NCBI GenBank assembly: GCA_003342895.1
Contig: PTFA01000012.1
Span: forward strand, 8,542,252 to 8,606,251
Reading direction: 5' to 3'
From: Casuarius casuarius
Lineage: Eukaryota > Chordata > Aves > Casuariiformes > Casuariidae
DNA length: 64,000 bases
Positions within the stretch are counted from its first letter, which is position 1, and each line of letters starts with the position of its first letter. This document shows positions 13,164 to 26,636 of this stretch, piece after piece. The notes under the pieces are model-generated. The model saw nothing but the letters and a program-made list of their open reading frames with translations, searched no databases and was not told the DNA's origin. Both the position numbers and the translations under genes were made by a program.

Positions 13164-13254
13164 CTTGATCCAAAATCTCCTGTATTCAGTGAAGCCCATC
13201 TATATTCGATGGAACTTTTTGAGGCTTTAGTGGGCTTCAGGTCAGCCCACTGAA
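13164..13254. repeat. Old palindromic amniote-type interspersed repeat, with hairpin
   Basis: The left half contains TTGATCCAAAATC and the right half GGGCTTCAGGTCAGCCC, in the inverted order of a common sauropsid repeat whose arms read like 'TGATCCAAAGCCCATTGA' and its complement. The right half holds a clear hairpin: AGTGGGCT (13229-13236), a 7-base loop, AGCCCACT (13244-13251), extendable by three pairs with one wobble. The family name is uncertain, since I identify it from memory of such text and not from an alignment. Confidence 0.4.
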
Positions 13255-14231
13255 AACAATTATAATTCAGTAGATTTAATCATTATTTAGACTCACTGAA
13301 GAACACAATCTACTGAATAACTCCCCTCCTCTGGGGATAATCACTAAAAGTATTCATTCTTTTTCACTCATCTTCACTTCTTATAGTATATGGCAGGACA
13401 CTGAAGATTTGGAAGAAAAGGCCAAGTTCTCTTCTGTCACCTGCATCATTAGCAACTACTCAATTTAGATATTGCTAAACAATCTTTATTCCAGGTAATA
13501 TGTGCTTCAAGAGCAAAAGAACAAGTTAATTAGTGTTACACAATCCACTTGAAAGAGATGATTAGTGCAGTTGCATACTATGTGATATAGAGAGAAACTT
13601 GCCTTGACTTATTCTCTTGGAAGATCATTTATTCTGTGACAGCCAGCTATGCCAGCGTTCCCAAGGTGCTTCCATGGTCCCAGAAGTGCTGGGAACATCA
13701 GTCACGGCACTTGGGCTGAGCAGCCAGGGCTCCCATAGCTGCAGGATGTCAAATGAGAAAAGAAATTAACCACCTCATTGTCCTTGTATTTGCTGGAAAA
13801 AGACAGATGAATTTTACCTGTGGCTCTGAAGCATCCCTCCATTCAAACCTGTAATCAGGGTTTTCAGTCTCTCTAGATAGGTCCACACTTCTTGAACAGG
13901 TGCACAGAGAAGTTCAGTTCTCCTGGCCACCCTGGGACTATCTTCCAGGTTGCCACACAGCCAGAGACCTTCAAAACAGCAGTGGTGACTAACTAGAACT
14001 GACATTCTTCACCTTTAATGAAAGCACTGAAACCTGACAGACGCTCAGAGTCCGGGCTACGAACTGACATCTATGTGCAGATATTGACAAAAAAAGACTT
14101 GCTAATTTTAAAGGAAAAAATTAAAGCTCATTGTCTTACTTCGCATCTAGCCAAATTTCTAGCACTTGCGAAGTTTCATGAACTGGAAGTACTATGTGCT
14201 AATCAAGTCTATTATCAGCTTGTTGATGCCT

Positions 14232-14261
14232 TCAGGTTGGGAATTTTCAGATTGGGTATTT
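14232..14261. repeat. 15-bp tandem duplication
   Basis: Copies TTCAGGTTGGGAATT and TTCAGATTGGGTATT lie head to tail with two differences. In an 82-codon plus-strand open frame (14018-14266) this gives a repeated RLGIF pentapeptide, but that frame has no other sign of being a gene. Confidence 0.9.
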
Positions 14262-17200
14262 TCTAAGAAAATACACTTCATTTCAGTCAGATGTTTGAGA
14301 TTTGCTTCAGAAATTATTTGGTAAAGTTATTTGTATTCACCTGTGTGACTAGCTGACTATAACAGTTCCTTCTGACCTTAAAATCTGTAAAGCTTTTCAT
14401 AACAGAAATGAGTCTGGCAATTAGAAAAGCTGTGTAACAGTAATCTCACTATATGTCCACTAAGCAGATTTAATATGAGAGCACTGTGTCTTTCTTTCAG
14501 AATGACTTTTTTGGAATATATTAATGTTACTTACCTATGAACTAAAATGGTCCTGAATAAAACTATCCATTATAACCCCAATGAATTAGTGTTACTATTC
14601 ATTTTCATTTGTCAAAGGTTTGAACATGACCAGACACATCCAATGACAACAATATTATTGCCAGGAATAATCAGTGTTCGCTAATCACATTATGAAAACT
14701 GTGTAGTGCCTGCAGTCAGGGCACTAAACCTTTTATACATGCTGTTGCCTGAAAAGTTAGCTTCTCCTACAATTTGTTTTCTAAAGCTTTGAATTTAGAG
14801 AAGTGTGCCTTTTAAGACAAAATAACATATTCATCTTCACCATTAATTTATAACAAATCAGGTTTCTTGTATCACTTTAAGTCACTAATATTTCTTGCCC
14901 TTGATAGTACTTAATTCGCTGGGTTCCTTCTTGATTGAAAGAAAACAAAAAGTAAAAAAATCCTCAGAAGGAAACTATATAAAATTCTGTCTGGAAAAGG
15001 AAAACAACTCCTCAAACTGACAGCTTTGAAATGACTTTCCTCCAATCCTGAAATAACTTTTTGGGAAAGAGCACAAATCTATCATGATTTATCCCGCCTG
15101 TTTCCAGATCTCCCAAATCTCCTTTGATTTTTCTCCCACATGCTTCTTTCTTCTTGCCTGAAAAGACTACCTGCTTAAATATCATAATGATTGAGATTCT
15201 AAGGTACATATGCATATCATCTGCAGTGCAAGTAGGTAATGCACATGCATATTATATTTCTGCATTACAAACTGAAATATTAATGAATGCTAATCCTCAT
15301 CATTTTGGAGTGTAATATTTTTATAAATTCTCTACATGGGTTTCCTTGATTCCAGCAATTGTCGTAAAGTCATTTAGCTAGCAAGAGAACTTCATATACA
15401 CTGTTAAAGTAATTTCAAGAGTTTCTAAGCAAAAGGCAGATTGTGTGAGGTAGTATCTGTGATGAACTAATTTCAGACCTATAGATAGCTTAGCAGATAA
15501 ACGTTTAGCCAAGTTCTATACAGTTATTCTGTTCTGGCTGGATTTCCAGACTCCTTTTGAGATGTGTTTGCATTTTTCAAGGACATTGTCTTTAGCCCAG
15601 TAGCCTCAGCAGGCAGAGTTGCCAAACAGTACAAAGAGGAAGAGCACAGCTCTCACTCCTTTGTCTTTTGGGTAACTAGGAAAATATCACAATCAGGAAA
15701 CAGTCCCTGTGTTGAGGAGATAGGAGAGACTGTGCCCACACTAATCTTAGCTTTCCTTTCCTTCCAATGTTTAAGGAGGATAAAAAAGACTTCTTATATG
15801 TAATTCTTCTCCCTTCCATTTCTTGCAGAGGTCAGCCACAGGCTGGTCCTCATGTCATCCATTAACAACATTATCCTTGGCAACCCATCTTTACAGTCTA
15901 GTATAAAGAAGTGTTCAGTCATTCCCAGCCCTTGCAAAAGCTGGAGAATATCTTCCCTCTCACGTGGAATTTGTACTTGTATACACGGTAATTGATTGTT
16001 TACTGGTTGGAACTAGTGAAGATGGTGAGTCTCCAGATCAAAAGCAGAACTTTCATAAGAAGCTGGAGGCCTTATTTTCATTCCAGACTTTTACTGATTT
16101 TTCTCTATAAATGCAGGTGTTAATTACTTTTATTGGAAATACAGTATCTCTCCATTTTCAGATTGATGTTGGTCTGAAGCCAAACTCTCTTAAATAAAAA
16201 AGACAAAAATAAAAAAATCCAACAAAGTAGTCTGCATAGAGCTACAGATTTGCTTTCAAAATAATGGAAGTAATCAGTAGAGCAATACTTGATCTGAAAT
16301 GCCAATGTGAGATGTAATGTACAGAAACTGTAGCAAGCAGTCATGTAATCACAGTTAATAGCAGATAGCAAGCCTGCTCCTTTTTCCTACTGACAAAATC
16401 ATACAATGATCTGCCAAATCACATTTTCTCAAAGATCTAGAGAATAAGATCATTTTTGAAAAGCAAGTGCTGAAAAACCCACTTCCTTTTTTGGAAACTA
16501 GCTCTTATTACAAACACTATGTGAATTACTTTCAGTAGTTTACTGCAGATTTGAGCCTCCATAGCAGTTGGACACTGTTGATAAAATGTGTGACTTCCAA
16601 AAGCAAGGAAACCCCAATATTTAAAATTTAATCTTCAATATATTTTCCTCTATGAACCTGTTTCCTAACATACTCTTCTTCTAGTAACACTGCCCTATCC
16701 TTCTATAGAATATTTCTGTTCATTTTCCTTTTGATTATACATAGCCATTTCTCTCAAGACACCAAGGAAAAGTGCAGATGCTGCCAACTCCATCCCCTGC
16801 TACTAAATGCACAGGCATATCTACTAATTCTTGATTACACAAGCCATAAATCTTTCCTTGAGCTATTGGGCCAGTCTACAGACTTCCTTACCACTCTTCC
16901 AAGTGGTTTAGGCGATGCCTCCTTTGAAAACCCAGGATCTCAAGGTTAGGATGGGATCATGATATTTGATGATTTTTGTTCATTTGACCTCCCTGTACTA
17001 AAGTTCATCTAGAAAAATAAGCTTGATTTCAATAACTAACAGGATATTTTTGCTTTTGTATTTTTCAGTTGATATTTTGGCTTGATTATAGGTATGGTGG
17101 GAAAAGAAAAAGAGACTGTCAAGACTTTACCTTAGTAGAAAATTGTCTATTTGTTTGGGGTTTTTTTTTTCCTAAATGAAAACCCGGTGTGATCTGAACT

Positions 17201-20200
17201 ATTTTAAACTGAATTCTTCTAAGAATCCAACAATTTGATGCTATATTTGTTTTAGATGTGTGATATAAAATTTAAATATTACTTATATTTTCCATTAACT
17301 CTAGGTGATATCTTCATGCAATGTCTTCAGTTAATCACTGTTCCCCATTTTAAACTTCATGCAGCAACAATTTTGACCTCCAGCCCAAATATTAACACGT
17401 ACTTGATCTAAGCAAAAAATGCATTTAAGCAACGAAAACTAGTTTAAAAATTTACCCTGCTAAATTCAAATAAAAGAACATTTTATTTTTTAGTGAAATG
17501 GAAAAATGATTCGGGTCAATCCAAAGGTTGTTTTGAAAAAAAATACTTGTAAAAAATTGAAATAAAACACTTATTTTTTAAAATACTGTCCTCCTTTTGT
17601 AATCAAAGCTATCTTTTAACCAAAGCTCAATTGAATTTAAATTGCAAAGCTGTTTTCTCACTAAGACTGTATTTATTAGTAGCTAAAAACAGTCTTTTCT
17701 AGTTCTGAAATAGACCAATTCTTGGTTTACACAGCTCCATTATCTGAAGGGGAGAAATAAAACTTGTACGTCTTTCATTGTTCACTTGACTAGTTCTGTT
17801 AACTTCCTGATCAAAATCAAATGCTCAATTAAGGATAGAGGGCACAACCATCCTGTTTCTGCCCAGGCACAGACTGACAATGATGGGTAGAGGGGCATTA
17901 CCCCTCCTATTAGCATGATCTAGAGCAGGAATCCACTCCGTAACGGGTGAGCAAATAAGAGCCATATGGCTCTACAGGTCTCTCCCTACTTCCCTCTCCC
18001 CTTCTTACTTCTCACCCTAACCAGAAGAGGACCACATCCATCCTGACTTTGTATTACTATTTTCATCCTTGATCATGCTGAATTGTGAAGTACAGACTAA
18101 TCTCTTTTCTCTTACACAGCCAGTGCACCAGTACTGAAAGCAGCTAGCTACAAGCTAGGTATGGGAGAAAGGTTTCCCAAATCTCAAAAGTGATCCTAAC
18201 AGTCCATTCTTGAAGTTCATCATGCTCCATTAAGTTCTCTGTCTTTGGAACTATTTTTAATTAGCTGTTTGACTGTGCATTAAAATAAGATAAGGTCTAT
18301 GTTTTAGATATAAAGAAAGCATTACCATTATTTGGGACACAGCAATAGAACTAAGAGATGAAATCAAAAGAGACAAAAATTCAGAAGGCAAATCCTGTTT
18401 TAGTTCATACTATACCTACTAGAAGAAAAGGTCAAACAACATTATAGTATTAAGATATTATTTTTAGTGAATACTGTTTCTCTTAGGTGAATTTACCTTC
18501 CTGAAAGCTAGTGATTGCAAAAGCTATGACAGCAGATTTAGAGAATTAAAAGATCAGCTGGAATTAGATAGAATAAATGCTTTCAAGCATGTGAAGCTGC
18601 TGACTTTTTAAGATTAGTTCATTTGTCAAAGAATCCACAATGAGTTTGCTTGTATGTATATTTCATTGTCATCTACAATAAAATTATAATAGATTGGGTT
18701 CTTTATACAGCAGTTCTCACCACTATCTGAGCTTGCAAAAATGAAGACTATGACCTACATCATCTCCAAAAAGCTCTGAAAAAAAGGAAATTCACTTAGC
18801 TAACTGAGTTTTCAATTGTCAAGTTCTCAGACCATTACTTTCTCATATGGTAGATACCTAGTGTCTTCACAGTTCAGAAGTAGTGTCTAGGCAGAGATCA
18901 CACCATGATGACTCAGCTATCCTTTGGCTATGTGCACCTCCTCTATTACAAAAGGAAAAGGTATCGTTGATTAGAAACTGATGATGCAAAACTAACATTA
19001 ACTTCTGAGACATTTCCATTATGATGATTGCTGCTTCTTAATTCTGTTCCCCAAAGTCACATAGAAGTTATACCAAACTTCTTTCCGCAAACAGAATACC
19101 TTATACACGTTACAGTTATGCTGGATTAAAGGCTCATTGAACATTTGCATATACTTATAATTTGTACTTACTTAATTTACTGCATTTTCTAGAAAGATGA
19201 TGAATAAAAGGCAACCTGGGACTCTCCTATTCACATTCAATGCCTAGGACATCATCACGCATGTTAAAGAGTCAATATGTTGTTCTAATCACCTTCTGAA
19301 ATATAAGAGCATTATTCGAGGCTAAAACATTTTATACTTTGAACTGCAAGACTTTTTTATACGCTGTAGAAATTCTCATACTTTAAAGTGGTTCTATTTA
19401 AAGGAATAATATCTGAAAAGCATCTGTTGTTTACTGTTGAAAAGAAGTCTAACATAATGTTTACCCACAGATAGGATGGATTAAAGACCATTTTCTACCA
19501 CAGCTCTATTACTGCATTTCAACAGTGAAAAATTTTATCTTCAGGGAAAAACTCTTCCTACAAAACTAAGCAAGAGGAAACATGATCAGGAGGATCCTTA
19601 CTTCAGCCTTGCATGGGTTATGTGCCTAGTAAGACCCAACATGATGGGGTTCTTGGAAAGTCTTTATAGAGGTTGGTAGGCAGAAATGGGAGTGAAAGCC
19701 AGAACACAAAATTATGAAAACAGCTAAGTTATTATTCAGCTTCATCTTCTAAAGAAAATGGAAACAAAAAATTAAAAGCAAAGGCTATCTCCCTATGTTT
19801 TAGTATCTGTTTTTCTTAGTAAGCAGAGGACTTTCAGCAGTGTATTTATATACATTGCAAGGGTTTGATCCGCTGACTTTAACAATAGTGGATACAGTAT
19901 ATAATAAGCTTTCAGTGCATGCTGAAGCAGGGATCTTTTTAAAGCTTTTTTATGGTCAGTGCAAATTTTATCTTACATTTTTTTTAGATGCTTAATCACA
20001 TTCAGTTCTCTAAAACCGAGTTAGCTGTTATTTCAGTTTCAAACATGAACTGAGATATGTCTGAGGACCTAGAAATACAAAGGTGATATAAAAACACTTT
20101 TTCCTGAACTCTCTTTCCCAGCTTGGCCAAATCTGAGGGATGGAGCCAATATCAGAGTTGGGTCTCAGAAGGGTAAAAACAGAGCTTTTGCTGATGTGGC

Positions 20201-22121
20201 CATACGACTTCTGGTTCATAAACAAGGTCATTTAAAACTAGCTTGGGCAGCTCCGCATTACAAAGTAGTCTGAAATTACTAGTTCTGAGCTTCAGGTCTG
20301 GTCAGCCTGTCCCTCTTAGGGAAAAAGAACGTGAGAGAAAGCATTTTCCATGGCATCTCTGAGTTTCCAGAACCCCACAGCGCAGACGGCTGCTTCAGAG
20401 AGCTGAAGAAAAGTCAGTATGGCTTTTATGCCAGCCAGAAATTACTGTCTGCCCAAGGGATTTCTCAGCTGCCCCCAGCCATGCAAATGGATCCAAATGA
20501 AAGTGAGAACCTGGCCCACTAACTTCCCATAAAATTGCCATTAAAAAATATACAATTCTTCATTAAATCCTTGGCTTCCTACTCATAATCAGTGTTCTGT
20601 GCATAAGTAGAATGATTTGAGTATTTACAGCTAAGTTACTCCAGGTGTTATTAAACTAATATGATGTAACTGACATGTAGCATATTGCTTATTGTCCCCT
20701 AGGACCTGCATGAAGAAAACATGTTGTATCTCCTGAGGCCAGTAAGATTGGGAAAGTATTTTAATGAGGAAACAAAACTTTTAAGTAGCATTCTAAAACC
20801 ATAATCCAAACCATATTTTTGTATTTTATGAACAAAATCACTTACTTGGTGTGAAACAGCAAATTTAATTAGGATATTTAAACTGTGGAGCTTTTGTCAA
20901 GTACTAAAATGTAAAATAACGCAGATGGATGGGCACTTGACTGAAAAGAATACAGATCCAGACAGAAATTCTCAGTAATGTGGAGTACTAAGCCTATTCA
21001 CAAAAAGCCTGCTAATGCACACCTCTATGGATATACTTCACTTATTAACACGGCGAGAAGGGTTGAGACTGAAGGAGTAGAAGGGGAACTAACAGAACCA
21101 ATTAATTTTTCCACCCACACTGAGAGAACTCAGCAGCCCGAGGAATTACTGCGCCCTGAAGGAAGGTGCAGCGGCTGCAATGCAGCACTGCCAGCATACC
21201 CTCACTTGAAGGCGAAGATTACTTTCTGAATCCCCACCGATCTCATAATGCAAGAATTATTATTTAGTCTATATCACAGTGATAAGGTCTGAACCAAGGT
21301 CAGGTAAGATTTGTTTGAGGAGCTCTGGACAAGATGCAGAAAGAGAGGCAATTCCATTCAAAAAAAACCTAAGGAGTTGAATCGGAAAAATCTTCTGCCA
21401 CGAGTCCCTGTAATTACCATGCATACCTGTTTCTCTAAGTGCAATTATATTACCATACTTCTCAGCTTCCCATAGGAGTATTCTGGATCTTCATCATTAC
21501 CTTTAATTGAAATATTGACGTACTACTTTGTTAGTTTAAGAAACTACCACAGCTCCTAACAGGCTCCTAAATTCATTTTCCTCCTACACCTTCCCAAGAA
21601 AAATATAGTGACTTGCTGGAGATAAACACATAATGTATATACCTCTCTGTCCCCATGCACATATGTATTTTATGAGAAAAAACAGAAAAGAAACTCTGTG
21701 AATCAGCAAAGGTCTGCAAAATAATTTTCTGCCATACTAAGTCCAAAGAAGAGAGAGAACAGTAGTGGGAACAGGAGATGGACTAGCCAAATTACATAAA
21801 TCACTACATACATGAAGGAAGATATATCAAAATCCTGGCCAGCACTCCATCTCCTTTAAAAGAGTAAGTGTTTCCTCAGAGTCTGATTCTAATAGTAGAC
21901 TGGATTCCAGACCAACTTCCATTTCCATGCTGACCACTGTCATAATCAGTCATGGGCTCAGGTCTATATTGTCGGACCAAAGAAAGATAAAAATTATCCT
22001 CTACATTTTTGAACTTAAGAACCATATATTCCAGAACAAGAGCAGTACAAACATATATCCTCCATGGATTCAGCACAGAGAATTAGTCACAGCATTGATT
22101 AAACACTGCCACCAACTTCTA

Positions 22122-22135
22122 TGATCATATGATCA
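22122..22135. repeat. 14-bp perfect palindrome
   Basis: TGATCATATGATCA is its own reverse complement over all 14 bases. No further structure is seen around it. Confidence 0.9.
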
Positions 22136-23314
22136 CCAATTCCAGTCACCCATCAGTAAATCATTACACACCAACCTACTGTAGAGATTTTAGTGTAAAA
22201 TATAATACTTAGCAAAACGTCCAGGCTTTATTTATTCATTTTACAGAACAGACAAATACAGGAAGGTATCTGCTGTAAGGCTGGTCAAAATATTTCTGGA
22301 TGAGAAATGCTGTAACATCCAATTAGTAAAATTTCTGGAAATGTGTCAGTTTTTACTAAAATGTCAATGTCAAGTTTGGGAAGTCAGGGGAGAAAAAGAG
22401 ACTGCAAAAGGTCTGAAGGCAGGGTCCGCGCACAGGAGAGAGAGGAACATGAATTCATGTTTCTACTTTGAGTCAACCAGAACAAGAACTAATTTATCCT
22501 CTAAGTCCTAGATAAGCACCAATCTCATCAGACTACTGGGTAGTCTAGGACTCATTTCTCTCTTTTTTCTGAAAAAATAAGTGATGAATAAGTAAATAAA
22601 TGGAAAAAGTGGATCTTTCTGTGCAAATTGGCATGAAGGCTCGTTTTTTGACACAATGTAGTTCCTAAAGCAAAAGATCCTAATCTTTTGCATCTTTTCT
22701 CCAAGCTTATATGGCACAACCATAGAAGACAGAGAAAGGGTCAGACTCAACATGTAGCAGCTTCTAAGTAGAGCTATTCTGCTACTTTACGCAGTATGCA
22801 TTCCTTCACAGAGCATGATCTTATGATTGTTTTTATCCATTTATATCCATTTCCCCACCTTTTTTCTTCTTGTGGTCATGCAAATGAGTTATTCTACATT
22901 TCAGAATAGAATCTAGGTTGTTTGGAATAGAAATAATGATATATAATGAATAAAGGATATATCAATCAGCTTTATGGACATCTAGCTTGGATTTTCTGAG
23001 AAACAAAGAGACTACTACCAGAGCACTAAAAATGAACTTTTTTCTCTTCAGTGCAGTTGCCTCTTGTTATGCTGTCCTTGTTAGGCTTGATCTCAGTGGT
23101 TCCCAGCCAAGAGCAAAGCATCACCTGTGTCGTTCAAGCACTCTAAAGGTAAGGCACAGCCTTGAGCTTAATCTAATAAGCTCTAAGGGACCTGTATTGG
23201 CTCTGTGAAATTTAGAGAAGTATGGAGCACTGCCAACTTCATCATGTGAAGTTAAGCTACAAAAAGGTTGTGAACACCTGATATAACCAATTTCCAAATG
23301 CAATCTCTTTTCCT

Positions 23315-23315
<1 letters not shown>

Positions 23316-23384
<69 letters not shown>
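23316..23384. repeat. T69 homopolymer
   Basis: Sixty-nine consecutive T on the plus strand (A on the minus strand), preceded by TTTTCCTG and followed by GCTGCCTGAATTTTGCTGCCTGG, in which GCTGCCTG occurs twice 14 bases apart. On the minus strand an AATAAA lies roughly 60 bases before the A run, farther than the usual 10-30. I found no flanking direct repeat of the kind that marks a retroposed transcript. It may be an expanded mononucleotide repeat, or an artefact of assembly. The lysine strings it gives on the minus strand are not coding. Confidence 0.95.
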
Positions 23385-23388
<4 letters not shown>

Positions 23389-26300
23389 CCTGAATTTTGC
23401 TGCCTGGCAATAAAAGCTCCTACAGGAACAGAGTGATATGATTTTATTTTCATTATGCCAGCAAGATGACTTTCTTGTTCCATTTGCAACACACAACCTC
23501 CCTTTTATTGTTATCATGTAATTATATATTTTTCATGGAGAAAAAAGCAGTATGGTAATATTTTGATTCAAACATGTAAACTGTTCTGTAGTCAAGACAT
23601 TACTGTGAACCTCAGTGGACACTCAATCTGTTCATTGTTCTTTATTTTTATTCTAGATAGATTTGCTGGGGTATTTTTTTATATCACCATTATGGTGCCT
23701 ACCAAATATATTCCACATCTCCAATATTTGCCATCCTGTAAAAAAGTGTTAATACTTTTTAATAGATTTAAAAATAAACCACTTAAGGAAATTTTTTACC
23801 CTGAAGTTTCTGTATGTCAACAGCGTTTCGGAAAAGTCCATATTTTCCTACAATGATAAATGGAAAATATTTCATGTGCTCAGAAATTACATTCTGCATT
23901 ATTTAATATTTAATAGGCTCCTAAAGATGTAGAAAAATAAAACATATAGTCCCTGCTCCAGAACAATTACAATCTGTTAACTTCAAGTAAAAAGCATCAA
24001 TTTTATAGAATGCTTTTAATGGAGAGTCAGATTCGATAAAGAATTGGCTTGTAATTTAAATGATTAAGTCCAACTGTGATTTTGATGATTTCCATTCAGG
24101 CTGCTGACTTCTTTTGCTTCCTTTCTGAGGCCCACAATCAGATGATTACCTACATTCTCCCGAAAGTGTCATCTGCAACTTTGAACCCATGCAGGTGGAC
24201 AAGAGATATGAACTCCAGTCTCCCCCATTCCGTAGGAGAAGTCTATAAGCAACAAATAATTGTATAAAAGATGGAAGCAAAAAATCTAATTTCTTTTGGC
24301 TACATTTTCTAAAAAAATGACGGAATCTTACTCAATTTCTGAAAAGGAAAACAGACAGTTACCCCTCAGAGAGGTTTACGCATGGTATACCTCTGCTAAG
24401 GGGAAAAGCCCAGTCTGTCAGTGATCCCCTATTTGCTAACTTCATGTACTTATCTCCAGTCAAGGGAACTGTCATCTGAAAGTCTGGCACAAAGACCAAG
24501 AGACATTAGTAGCTTTAAAGACATCACTAAGACACCTAAGCTCAGACTGTGCTATTCCATGATCAGTTCAGATCTAAACAGTCCTTGAAAAGTACCTCTC
24601 TCTCTGCACGGAGTCCACAGGAACACTATGGTGATGATTCTCCTGCACTAGTGCTCAGTTTAGCGCATTAATCAGGGTGTACGTCACTGGTTGCAGCCCC
24701 AAGATCTCACAAACTGTAGTGATTGAGATTGTCAGCTAGAATAAGTATATGCTGAATCTACACCATCAGAGCTTAACTCTCAAAACTTGGAGAACAAGTA
24801 TTGAAATGACAAAAACAGTCAAGCTTTCACCTACCACAAAGTAAACCCAGATCTGGCAGATGCTTGATATGTTTTATTTTACTGCCATAAGCAGTGCCCT
24901 TGAGTGGGCCAGGATTAGTAATAAAGCACGTGCTTTGGAAATCAGAGCCTCAATTTATGCAACAACCTATCAGCACAAGAAAACGCTGACTTCTATACAT
25001 CGTCTCCTCCTACTCCAATATCCTTCCCTCAGCTGATTCATGGAACCCAGCTCATGTCCAAAGAGACTAAACTGAGCTCCTTGAAGACTTCAGTTCTCCT
25101 AACTATTCTGCTCACTCACTCTCTGAAAAGGTTAAGGTTAATATCCTTATTTACGAAAAATAAGTCACTGAAATTCTTTAGGCAAAGGACAGAAAAGGAA
25201 GGTGCCACCTTTAATGCCTCCTAACAACATACCATCATATTAGCAATACAGGCAAGATAATGAAACACAGCTCCTACAAGATGTCAGAATATCTGATGAC
25301 CGGGCAAAATAAAAAATTTGCCCTTGTGCTGGCCGCAAGCTATTGGTTGATTCTCTTTAACCGTACACTTCAATTCCTTTTTCCTGCCCCTGGGTTTATA
25401 ACAGATTATTAATTTGCTTCCAGATGAAGAGAGAATCAGAAAACATCCCCTTCCAAATTTTGGCAGCATTTTCAGCTGTATTATCATCCATTATTATGTG
25501 CATAGACCACTGGAATAATCACCTTTGGCTCTGATAAATGCATCCCTAATGCAGGGAATTTACTGCCCTTGTTCGTCAAATAGTTACACTCTGAGATTGT
25601 TATTTTATAAGGACTTTTGATATATTATTTTATGATTACGAACTCACCTCTGTCATTTAAACTACCGTTCCTCTTTTGTTGTCAGTGGAATGCTGTGAAG
25701 ATAAGAAAAAAAGGGGAAGACAGTTTCATCTTTAAACCCCATGTTAGGAGGAAATGTCAGATTTTAAAGATCTTATACCAGAAGAGAAAATAAGTTATAA
25801 TTTATATAGATATTATGGCAAAGGCTAATATTAAAAGCATGTATACATCTGTACATACACAAAACTTTATTTAATATACTTTTTATCACCTAAACACAGA
25901 GGGAAAAAAGAATATGCACATATTCCCATGTTTTAGCTGAATATTCTCCTTCTGCTGTATCTTATTTAAATGTAAACTTTAAAAATATGGGGTGGGCAAA
26001 GAGACGTTCAGTTTCTGAGAGCCCTTTTTTTTCAAAGGAAAGAGATTATCACTATGAAGATATACAAATAGTTGCAACTATCCCCTCCACAAACAAATGC
26101 AGATGACATACCCATTTGAGTAAGATTTTCTTTTCCCTAGTGACACATGCAATTGAAACGGAATCTGGTGAAAACTAATCCTGAACGTTAATTTGAGCTC
26201 TTATATTTCTGGACAGCTGAAACCTCTTTATTCCCCATAAAAAGATACAAAATCGTAAGACAGTGTACTTGTTACAGCTAATACGTTAGGAAACGTGCTT

Positions 26301-26568
26301 CAATATTCTATAGTGATAATATTATGCATTAAATAGGACAAAAATAAAGTGATTTTATAGCGTAAGAATGCACAATGCTTGAATACATAACTACTAATAG
26401 AAACAAAATAAAAAAAATGAGGCACAAGGAAAACTTGAAAGGAAAACTCTCTGGTGATTCCACATTATGTACTACTCAATATCTCTTTTTCATCAGTAAA
26501 CATTTTGCCATTCAAAACCTGTCTTGATGTAAGCATGAAACATACTAACATACCTCACATAAACAGAA
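23385..26568. other. Gene-free non-coding stretch
   Basis: No exon or nameable repeat is visible. It contains the E-box-centred palindrome at 24923-24936. The longest frame is about 97 codons (23563-23856) and resembles nothing known. Confidence 0.65.
24923..24936. promoter_or_regulatory. 14-bp palindrome centred on a CACGTG E-box
   Basis: AAAGCACGTGCTTT is a perfect 14-base palindrome with a canonical CACGTG core, the site bound as a dimer by bHLH-ZIP factors such as USF and MYC/MAX. The motif is seen directly; that it is used is only an inference. Confidence 0.35.
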
Positions 26569-26636
26569 TTTTCTTTCTCCTTCTCCTCCCCTTCTCCTCT
26601 TCTTCTTCTCTTCTCTTCCTCTTCCCTTCTCTTTTT
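26569..26636. repeat. 68-nt uninterrupted polypyrimidine tract
   Basis: Every base from 26569 to 26636 is C or T on the plus strand, built from TTCTCC, TCTTC and TTCTC units. It is followed by GTAAAAAC. Its minus strand is a pure purine run, so it shares triplex-forming potential with the 3949-4194 tract. The Arg/Lys/Glu-rich minus-strand frame over it is a by-product of composition. Confidence 0.95.

Larger units (their letters stand above)
13255..23315. other. Gene-free non-coding stretch
   Basis: Ten kilobases without a recognisable exon, RNA gene or young transposon. Open frames are all at most 83 codons and unlike any family I know. Small features inside it (a 15-bp duplication at 14232-14261 and a 14-bp palindrome at 22122-22135) are listed separately. 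Confidence 0.65.

Noticed and set aside
23121..23517. Two minus-strand frames with long lysine strings
   Set aside because: They exist only because of the T69 run.
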